From positions 461,061 through 525,060 of the forward strand of contig NZ_SLZF01000006.1 of NCBI RefSeq assembly GCF_004341515.1: 64,000 bases of DNA. Reading direction: 5' to 3'. A program made the position numbers and the translations under genes. Each line of letters begins with the position of its first letter. Position 1 is the first letter of the stretch. The notes below the pieces were generated by a model. The model had not been told where the DNA came from and ran no database searches. It was given only the letters and a program-made list of their open reading frames with translations. Below, piece after piece: positions 57,090 to 64,000 of this stretch. Source of the DNA: Allobosea sp. BK604. GTDB lineage: Bacteria > Pseudomonadota > Alphaproteobacteria > Rhizobiales > Beijerinckiaceae.

Positions 57090-57806
57090 ATGCGACCCTC
57101 CCGCTCTTCGCCGAGCAGGCCCGCGGCCCTTGCGGTCATCGTCTCGCTCGGCCTTCACCTCGTGCTGCTCGGCGCGCTGGTCCTGCTGCCGACGATCGAG
57201 CGGCTGCGGCCGGAGCCCGACGAGGGCATCGAGGTCGAGCTCGTCACGCCCGAGCAGATCGCACCAAAACCCGAAGCCCAGCCACCCGAAACCCAGCCGC
57301 CCGCGGTGCAGCCGACGCCGCAGACGCGGAGTGTCGCGCAGCCCGAAGCCGCTCCCGCGGAGCCAGCGCCTCCCGCCCAACCCACGCCGCCAGCGCCGCC
57401 GCCTGTCCCGGCGGCGCCCGTCATGGTCAGGGCGCGGCGCCTGCTCTCCGAGGACGTGCTCTCCAACCCGCGCAGCCGCGGAACGCGGGCCGCCCTGCAG
57501 CAATTGCAGGAGCCCGAGCGCATCGAGCAGCTCTGCAATCTCGAGGCGATGGGCCAGATCCATGCCTGGAAGACGGAGTTCGAACCGGACCGCGTCGTCG
57601 CCTATGCGATGGAGGGCGTAAGGCTCTCGCGAACGGCTCTGCAGGCGGACGGCGCGGTCTTCCGCAGCAGGCAGCAATGGTATCGCATCAAGTTCAAATG
57701 CGAGCTCACGCCGGACCGCAAGACGGTGTCCGGCTTCGAATTCGTGGTCGGCGAGCCGGTGCCGCGCCAGGACTGGCGCGCTCTCGATCTGCCGGCGGTG
57801 CACTAA
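57090..57806 (+). CDS. DUF930 domain protein with TonB-like N-terminus
   Basis: A 238-residue protein with one N-terminal anchor (about 12-36, LAVIVSLGLHLVLLGALVLL), the EVELVTPEQI motif and a Pro-rich stretch (about 55-110), an architecture like TonB/TolA. The C-terminal DUF930 domain (about 120-238) has SRGTRAALQQLQEPERIEQL and a Cys pair (EQLCNLEA, FKCELTP) that may form a disulfide in the periplasm. DUF930 function is unknown. No ExbB/ExbD or receptor genes are nearby, so energy transduction is not supported. Confidence 0.85.
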   Translation: MRPSRSSPSRPAALAVIVSLGLHLVLLGALVLLPTIERLRPEPDEGIEVELVTPEQIAPKPEAQPPETQPPAVQPTPQTRSVAQPEAAPAEPAPPAQPTPPAPPPVPAAPVMVRARRLLSEDVLSNPRSRGTRAALQQLQEPERIEQLCNLEAMGQIHAWKTEFEPDRVVAYAMEGVRLSRTALQADGAVFRSRQQWYRIKFKCELTPDRKTVSGFEFVVGEPVPRQDWRALDLPAVH

Positions 57807-57812
57807 CCCCGG

Positions 57813-58301
57813 TCAGGCGCGGCGGGCGCGGAAATCGGCCTGGAGCCGCCAGGTCGCGCCATCCGGCGAGACCTCGCCGAGCCAGCGGAAGGAGTCCTGC
57901 GTGATCTCGGTGAAACGCCAGCGGGTCGCGGTGCCGTCGTCGAGCTTGCCGAGCTGGAGGATGTCCTGGCCGTCGGCGCGGCCGAGCTGGCGCGTGTAAT
58001 ATTGCTTCAGCGGATCGCTCCAGATGATGTGCCAGGCATCTTGGCCGGGATCGTAGACCCGCAACGTCGTGCCGTGGAAGAAGCCGGGGAGGATCCAGAT
58101 ATCCTGGATCGCGCGGCCGGCGAGCACCCAGCCGAAATGGATCTCGCCCTTGCCTTCGTGACGCGTACCGTCATCGGCGTGGATCACGGCATCCATCGTC
58201 CAGTCGCCGATCAGCGGGGCATAGAGACCCATCCTGTCGGCATGATCGGGCGCCGGTCCCACGGCGCGGAGCAAATCATGGAAGCGGGTGGTCGCCGTCA
58301 T
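57813..58301 (-). CDS. Conserved hypothetical protein, lipocalin-like
   Basis: A 162-residue soluble protein without a signal peptide. GLYAPLIGDWTMDAVIHADD, then HFGWVLAGRAIQDIWILPGF and DAWHIIWSDPLKQYYTRQLG suggest alternating beta strands, as in DUF1579-type lipocalin-like barrels. I cannot assign a reaction. I chose the ATG at 58301 (MTATTRFHDLL); the frame upstream overlaps the thioesterase gene in another phase. It is 61 bases downstream of the thioesterase on the same strand, so it is probably in the MarR-controlled unit. Confidence 0.75.
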   Translation of the reverse strand: MTATTRFHDLLRAVGPAPDHADRMGLYAPLIGDWTMDAVIHADDGTRHEGKGEIHFGWVLAGRAIQDIWILPGFFHGTTLRVYDPGQDAWHIIWSDPLKQYYTRQLGRADGQDILQLGKLDDGTATRWRFTEITQDSFRWLGEVSPDGATWRLQADFRARRA

Positions 58302-58362
58302 GTGCTGGCTCCCGTGCAAGCCTATAGAACGGGACGCGCGCGGGAACGTTCCGTCGATGGCT

Positions 58363-58842
58363 TCAGCGACGGGCTTCGCCTCGCAGCACCATGCAGGTCT
58401 CGGTACCATGCGCCAACAGCTTGCCGCGCGCGTCGACGAGCTTGCCCTCGCTCGTGATGATGCTGCCGCCACGGTGGATCAGCCGGCCCTCGCAGCGCAC
58501 GATCTCGCTGTCCGGCATGACCGGCCGGACATAGTTCAGCTTCATCTCGAGCGTGGTGTAGCCCTCGCCGGCCCTCAGCGTGCTGTGGGCGGCGCAGGCC
58601 ATGGCGGAATCGAGGATGGTCGCGGTCCAGCCGCCATGGATCGTGCCGAGCGGGTTGAAGAAACGGGCCGAGGGCTTGCCGACGAAGACGACGCGGCCCT
58701 CATCGGCCTCCGCGAGATCGAAATCCATGGCATCGGCGAAGGGCGGGCCGGGATGGCGGCCCTCGATGATCCCGCGCAGGAAGGACAGACCGTCCTCGGC
58801 CAGAAGCACATCGCGCGACACGACACCGACATTGCGCGACAT
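58363..58842 (-). CDS. PaaI family thioesterase (hotdog fold)
   Basis: A 159-residue hotdog-fold thioesterase with the catalytic-helix motif NPLGTIHGGWTATILDSAMA (HGG at 69-71), MKLNYVRPVMPDSEIVRCEG and TETCMVL at the end. PaaI-type enzymes hydrolyse aryl- or acyl-CoA esters. The ATG at 58842 has a GAGGAG site; a GTG upstream at 58872 lies inside the operator-like palindrome. It lies 102 bases downstream of a MarR gene on the same strand, and the gap holds a promoter and an inverted repeat, so it is the likely MarR target. Confidence 0.9.
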   Translation of the reverse strand: MSRNVGVVSRDVLLAEDGLSFLRGIIEGRHPGPPFADAMDFDLAEADEGRVVFVGKPSARFFNPLGTIHGGWTATILDSAMACAAHSTLRAGEGYTTLEMKLNYVRPVMPDSEIVRCEGRLIHRGGSIITSEGKLVDARGKLLAHGTETCMVLRGEARR

Positions 58843-58860
58843 GCCGCGGCTCCTCGTATT

Positions 58861-58872
58861 GTGTAGATACAC
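58861..58872. promoter_or_regulatory. Putative MarR operator
   Basis: GTGTA-GA-TACAC is a 5-2-5 inverted repeat at the downstream edge of the -10 of the thioesterase promoter, between marR and the thioesterase. Position and size fit a MarR-family repressor site. Confidence 0.6.
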
Positions 58873-58900
58873 GATAAGGATCTGAAACTGCGCCCGTCAA
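58872..58900 (-). promoter_or_regulatory. Putative thioesterase promoter
   Basis: Reading the minus strand, a -35 TTGACG (58900-58895) and a -10-like TTATCG (58877-58872) are 17 bases apart. The -10 is a weak match and runs into the GTGTA/TACAC palindrome. Confidence 0.5.
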
Positions 58901-58944
58901 GCACCGCCACCTTCGGTGATGACGCGGAGGATGGAGCCGGCCGC

Positions 58945-59400
58945 TCAACCCGCCCCACGCGCCACCCGGCGCAGCGCCTTGAGGCCGTCCCGGGTCTCGC
59001 TCCAGCGCTCGCGGCCGAGGCCGCCCTCGATGCGCTCCTGCGCCGCCTGCCAATAGGGGATCGCCGCTTCGATCGCGGCGCGGCCCTTGTCGGTCACCGC
59101 GTAGACCAGCGCCCTGCCCTTGCAGTCGACCGGCTCGATCAGCGCCTCGGCCGCGAGCAGCTGCAGGTTGCGGGTCAGCGAGGTCCGCTCCAGCGCGAAA
59201 CGGTCGGCGAGCTCGGTGACCGACTTGAACACGCCGGTGCTGAGCGCCGAGAGCAGCACGAATTGCGTGATCTTGAGGCCGCTCGGGCGCATCGCCTCGT
59301 CATAGGCGCGGGTGACCGCGCGCGCCGTCATCCGCACATGCAGGGCCACGCAGGAGCGGGCGATATCGTCGAGCCTGGGGTCGTGGGACGGCGCTGTCAT
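58945..59400 (-). CDS. MarR family transcriptional regulator
   Basis: A 151-residue winged-helix regulator. The DNA-binding core (about 38-105) reads LKITQFVLLSALSTGVFKSV and ADRFALERTSLTRNLQLLAA, with the wing in CKGRALVYAVTDKGR. Flanking helices should form the dimer and ligand pocket. It is upstream of the PaaI thioesterase on the same strand, with an operator-like repeat between them. Aromatic acids or their CoA esters are the usual ligands when MarR proteins pair with thioesterases; here that is inference. Confidence 0.92.
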   Translation of the reverse strand: MTAPSHDPRLDDIARSCVALHVRMTARAVTRAYDEAMRPSGLKITQFVLLSALSTGVFKSVTELADRFALERTSLTRNLQLLAAEALIEPVDCKGRALVYAVTDKGRAAIEAAIPYWQAAQERIEGGLGRERWSETRDGLKALRRVARGAG

Positions 59401-59485
59401 AGGCTAAGAATACTGCGCCGCGGCCCGCGCCGCAGCAATGGCTTGCAGGGTGCGACAGCGATTCACTTTCCGGCGCGATGATTCC

Positions 59486-59514
59486 TTGACTCGTCAAGGG
59501 CGCGCGCCTATCTC
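59486..59514 (+). promoter_or_regulatory. groESL promoter (heat-shock, RpoH-like)
   Basis: TTGACT (59486-59491) and TATCTC (59509-59514) are 17 bases apart. Read as CTTGAC and CCTATCT they fit the alphaproteobacterial RpoH pattern. CIRCE lies 12 bases downstream. Confidence 0.72.
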
Positions 59515-59525
59515 CGCCGCATCCG

Positions 59526-59552
59526 TTAGCACTCAGGTTATGAGACTGCTAA
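59526..59552. promoter_or_regulatory. CIRCE element (HrcA operator)
   Basis: TTAGCACTC, nine bases, then GACTGCTAA. The consensus is TTAGCACTC-N9-GAGTGCTAA, so only one base of the right arm differs. Its place just after the promoter fits repression by HrcA. Confidence 0.93.
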
Positions 59553-59619
59553 CAGATGCCGGTCGCGGGGTTTCCGCCCTGACCGCCAGCTTCAATTAGA
59601 CCGAGAGGAAGACAGAACC

Positions 59620-59907
59620 ATGAAGTTCCGTCCGCTGCATGACCGCGTCGTGGTCCGCCGCCTTGATGGCGAGGAGAAGACCAAGGGTGGCATCATCATC
59701 CCCGACACCGCCAAGGAAAAGCCCCAGGAGGGCGAGATCGTGGCCGTCGGCCCCGGCAACCGTGACGAAGACGGCAAGCTGATCAAGCTCGACGTCAAGG
59801 CCGGCGATCGCGTGCTGTTCGGCAAGTGGTCCGGCACCGAGGTCAAGATCGATGGCCAGGATCTCCTGATCATGAAGGAATCCGACATCATGGGCGTGAT
59901 CGGCTGA
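59620..59907 (+). CDS. groES: Co-chaperonin GroES
   Basis: A 95-residue GroES of standard length, starting MKFRPLHDRVVVRRLDGEEK. The mobile loop (about 17-33) contains KTKGGIIIPDTAKEKPQEGE, and the roof and C-terminus KIDGQDLLIMKESDIMGVIG are typical. It caps the GroEL folding chamber. A GAGAGGAAG site precedes the start. It is 49 bases before groEL, under one promoter with CIRCE. Confidence 0.98.
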   Translation: MKFRPLHDRVVVRRLDGEEKTKGGIIIPDTAKEKPQEGEIVAVGPGNRDEDGKLIKLDVKAGDRVLFGKWSGTEVKIDGQDLLIMKESDIMGVIG

Positions 59908-59956
59908 TCGCCGCCCCCATCTCGTCCCTTTCCATTTTCAGTAAGGAGTAGCTTCC

Positions 59957-61594
<1,638 letters not shown>

Positions 61595-61628
61595 TCCAGA
61601 AGTCCTTCGCACCCTGCGAAGTCTATGG

Positions 61629-61654
61629 AGGCCCGGCGCAAGCCGGGCCTTTTT
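61629..61654 (+). terminator. Rho-independent terminator of groESL
   Basis: A perfect nine-base stem AGGCCCGGC (61629-61637) and GCCGGGCCT (61642-61650) with loop GCAA is followed by a T run. Confidence 0.93.
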
Positions 61655-61778
61655 CATGAGCGGCAGATGACAATTTGCTCATCTGGGCGCATCGCCATTG
61701 AATGGCCCCATCCTGTGGGACATGGTCCGAATCTCGGAGCGCCCGCCTCAAAGATCATATCCCGTAGGAATTCCGCCA

Positions 61779-63869
61779 ATGCGTCCTCTTAGTTTCGCCA
61801 TCGCGGCGCTAGCGCTCATTGCTCTTGTCATGGGGCAACAAGGTGATAGCGCCGGCGTGATTGGCATGGGTATCGTCGGTCTATTGCTGGCTGTGGTGAC
61901 CTTCCGATCGCCGGCGTTGCCATTTTTTCTTATGATCTTCTCTGGCATTTTCGGTGCGGAGTATGTCGTCTTCGGCGCAGGCTCGCTGCTCGCACACATC
62001 GGGGCTTGGCCAACTGCTTTGCAGGCTGCAACTCCGCCGACCAGCCTTGCCACTACAGTTGGTGTCTTTGGCATCCTGATCTACGCGATCTCATTCCTGC
62101 CTGTAATCGAACGCATTGCGCGCTTGGCCTCCCCCTATTTCCAGTCGAGCGACATCACCACTGCTAAGCTATGGCCAATCGGCACGTTCAGCATTCGCCA
62201 GGGCGTGCTTGGCGTGATGCTCCTCACTTTTCTAATTGTCCTCAACCAAACGCAGGTTGGCATTTCGTTAAGATTGAGTTTCTTCAACCGCGATATGTAC
62301 GACGCCCTTCAAAATAAGGATGCGGCCTCCTTTTGGTATCAGCTATTTTATGTCTTCTGCTTTTGGGCGGCGATTTCCGTTATCTCGAACTTAATTGAGA
62401 CCTTCGCAAACTACACCGTTCTCATTAGGTGGCGTCGTTGGATGACGCTCGACTACACACAACGCTGGCTCGGGCGTGGAGAACATTATCGAATTGCACT
62501 GGCCGGATCGGTAGACAACCCTGATCAGCGCATTGCGGAAGATACGCGCGCATTCGTCAACTCGACATATAATTACACACTCCCACTTCTCACCCAAGTC
62601 TCAACTCTCGTCTCCTTTTCAATCATTCTTTGGAATATTCCAGTCAGCTTCACGTTTCCGGGCACAAGCATACCTGCCCCCGGCTATCTTTTCTGGATTG
62701 TCACGATCTATGCTGTAGTTGCGACATGGCTCACACACCTAATCGGCCGACCGCTCATCGCCCTCGAGTTCGAACAAGAGAAACGTGAGGCTACGTTCCG
62801 ATTTTCACTGGCTCGCTTGCGCGAGTATTCGGAACAGATTGCGTTGATGGTTGGGGAACCGACCGAGCGGGTACACCTCGCACACCGCTTTGGCGACATC
62901 GTTATCAATTTCTATCGTATCGTTTGGGCACGGCTGAAACTTGGAAGTTTTACGTCCTCTTATAACCAGATCAGCGTTGTTCTTCCATATATCGTACTTG
63001 CGCCATATTATTTTGCGGGCACAATTACACTTGGAATCATGATGCAGGTGGCAGGGGCCTTTGATCGAGTTCAAACTGCGCTATCATTCATCATCGACCG
63101 CTATCAATCACTAGCGTCTTATCTTGCCTCAATCGATCGTCTCACCACATTTGAAGCGGCAATCGTGCAGGCTCAAGCCTTGCCAATCGGCGACCGGGAC
63201 ATCCACCACACGCTAGTTCCCGGCGCGCGGCTCGACGTCACCGGCGCGACGCTCGCGCTACCCGATGGACGGCCGATCGTGCGCGTCGACAATCTCAGCC
63301 TGGGCGATGCGCGCTCGACCCTGCTGATCGGCCCCTCGGGCTCAGGCAAGTCGACCCTGTTCCGAGCCATCGCCGGCATCTGGCCCTTCGGCGCAGGCAA
63401 GGTCGAGGTGCCGGAGGGGGCCCATATCATGCTGCTGCCGCAGCGCCCCTACCTGCCGCAGGGTACCTTGCGCGCCGCCCTCGCCTATCCGGCGACGGAA
63501 GACGCCTATTCCGATGCCGAGGTGAAGGAGGCGATGGCCAAGGTGAAGCTCGCCCATCTCGCCGACAAGCTCGACGAGGTCGATCTCTGGGGCCAGCGCC
63601 TCTCGGGCGGCGAGCAGCAGCGGCTGGCCGTGGCGCGGGCGCTGCTCGCCAGGCCGGACTGGCTCTTCCTCGACGAGGCCACAGCCTCGCTCGACGAGAA
63701 GCTGGAAGGCGAGATCTACGACGTGATCGACCGCACGCTGCCGAATACGAAGGTCGTCTCGATCGGCCATCGCTCGACGCTGCGCCAGATGCATGACGAG
63801 GTCGTCACGATGCAGCCGAATACCGACGGGACCTATAGCCCGAAGGCGATGGCGGCCGAGCCGGCGTGA
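61779..63869 (+). CDS. SbmA/YddA-type ABC transporter, fused permease and ATPase, with a GC break between domains
   Basis: A 696-residue ABC half-transporter. The N-terminal part (about 1-460) has several helices and an ABC_membrane_2-type domain (LRLSFFNRDMYDALQNKDAA, NPDQRIAEDTRAFVNSTYNY), as in SbmA/BacA/YddA proteins that take up peptides or vitamin-like compounds. The ATPase domain has Walker A GPSGSGKST (518-526), signature LSGGEQQRLAVARALLARPD and Walker B WLFLDEATASLDE. I chose the ATG at 61779 (TAGGA upstream); the frame begins earlier without support. By hand count GC is 29/60 at 62281-62340 and 31/60 at 63121-63180, but 41/60 at 63181-63240 and 43/60 at 63241-63300, so the two halves differ in composition. 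Confidence 0.88.
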   Translation: MRPLSFAIAALALIALVMGQQGDSAGVIGMGIVGLLLAVVTFRSPALPFFLMIFSGIFGAEYVVFGAGSLLAHIGAWPTALQAATPPTSLATTVGVFGILIYAISFLPVIERIARLASPYFQSSDITTAKLWPIGTFSIRQGVLGVMLLTFLIVLNQTQVGISLRLSFFNRDMYDALQNKDAASFWYQLFYVFCFWAAISVISNLIETFANYTVLIRWRRWMTLDYTQRWLGRGEHYRIALAGSVDNPDQRIAEDTRAFVNSTYNYTLPLLTQVSTLVSFSIILWNIPVSFTFPGTSIPAPGYLFWIVTIYAVVATWLTHLIGRPLIALEFEQEKREATFRFSLARLREYSEQIALMVGEPTERVHLAHRFGDIVINFYRIVWARLKLGSFTSSYNQISVVLPYIVLAPYYFAGTITLGIMMQVAGAFDRVQTALSFIIDRYQSLASYLASIDRLTTFEAAIVQAQALPIGDRDIHHTLVPGARLDVTGATLALPDGRPIVRVDNLSLGDARSTLLIGPSGSGKSTLFRAIAGIWPFGAGKVEVPEGAHIMLLPQRPYLPQGTLRAALAYPATEDAYSDAEVKEAMAKVKLAHLADKLDEVDLWGQRLSGGEQQRLAVARALLARPDWLFLDEATASLDEKLEGEIYDVIDRTLPNTKVVSIGHRSTLRQMHDEVVTMQPNTDGTYSPKAMAAEPA

Positions 63870-63891
63870 GGGGGCCGCGAGGCTGTTCCTC

Positions 63892-63922
63892 GTCATTGCG
63901 AGCGTAGCGAAGCAATCCTGTA
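63892..63922. repeat. GAAGCAATCC-family repeat arm near the window end
   Basis: GTCATTGCGAGCGTAGCGAA then GCAATCCTGTA matches the left arm at 6139-6166. The opposite arm is not clear before the sequence ends. From 63870 to the end I see no gene. Confidence 0.75.
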
Positions 63923-64000
63923 TGTTGTGAGTTGCTCCGGGTCGTCCGGGGCCAGGCGGATGGGGCGCGTAAGCAATCCCGGCTCATCGCCGCCCTCTGG

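Noticed and set aside
61665..63180. Genomic island or prophage starting after groEL
   Set aside because: The low-GC segment is confined to part of one ABC transporter gene, with no integrase, tRNA or direct-repeat boundary. Intragenic recombination explains it more simply.

Overview
The window is GC-rich, densely coded alphaproteobacterial chromosome, most likely from the Hyphomicrobiales (Rhizobiales) and perhaps a Bosea-like genus. The order-level placement rests on four things: the C-terminus of a GPR/RgsE-type polar-growth coiled-coil protein, an Irr-type iron-control palindrome in front of a MbfA-like gene, a CIRCE plus RpoH-type promoter on groESL, and several families of short palindromic intergenic repeats. 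The genus is a guess from overall resemblance. I found no rRNA, tRNA, CRISPR array, prophage or insertion sequence.

Layout. 1-6.1 kb: end of the polar-growth protein; an Mla-type lipid ABC system (permease with fused STAS domain, ATPase, MCE protein, PqiC-like lipoprotein); a CheZ-like protein. 6.2-12.3 kb: two paralogous FAD-linked oxidases around a TauABC/SsuABC-type importer. 12.4-18.6 kb: a small reductase-like gene, a creatininase-family hydrolase, soxR facing an FMN reductase across a well-formed SoxR promoter, a Na/Pi transporter, an MBL hydrolase and a small exported protein. 18.7-23.0 kb: malonyl-CoA synthetase, malonyl-CoA decarboxylase and a lone OtnK-type kinase.

23.4-43.0 kb is a large nitrogen-compound catabolic region. 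On the plus strand are a peptide-type importer (binding protein and two permeases), a gamma-glutamyltransferase-like hydrolase and a DUF1028 protein. Facing it is a 12-gene minus-strand cluster: two amidases, an M20 amidohydrolase, a second importer without ATPases, diaminopropionate ammonia-lyase, an N-carbamoyl-D-amino acid hydrolase with an intact E47-K127-C172 triad, a dihydroorotase-like amidohydrolase, an acetyltransferase, a RidA-type imine deaminase and a D-serine dehydratase-like enzyme. The cluster looks built to import N-substituted or D-configured amino-acid derivatives, strip their amide or carbamoyl groups and deaminate the products, with RidA removing 2-aminoacrylate.

43.2-59.4 kb: MATE exporter, single-domain globin, chemoreceptor, two L,D-transpeptidases, UDP-glucose dehydrogenase, DUF2076 protein, MbfA iron exporter, polysaccharide flippase, TSUP and EamA transporters, a DUF930 protein, and a MarR-thioesterase pair with an operator between them. 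59.6-63.9 kb: groES-groEL, then an SbmA/YddA-type ABC transporter whose membrane half is clearly lower in GC than its ATPase half, suggesting a recombinant gene.
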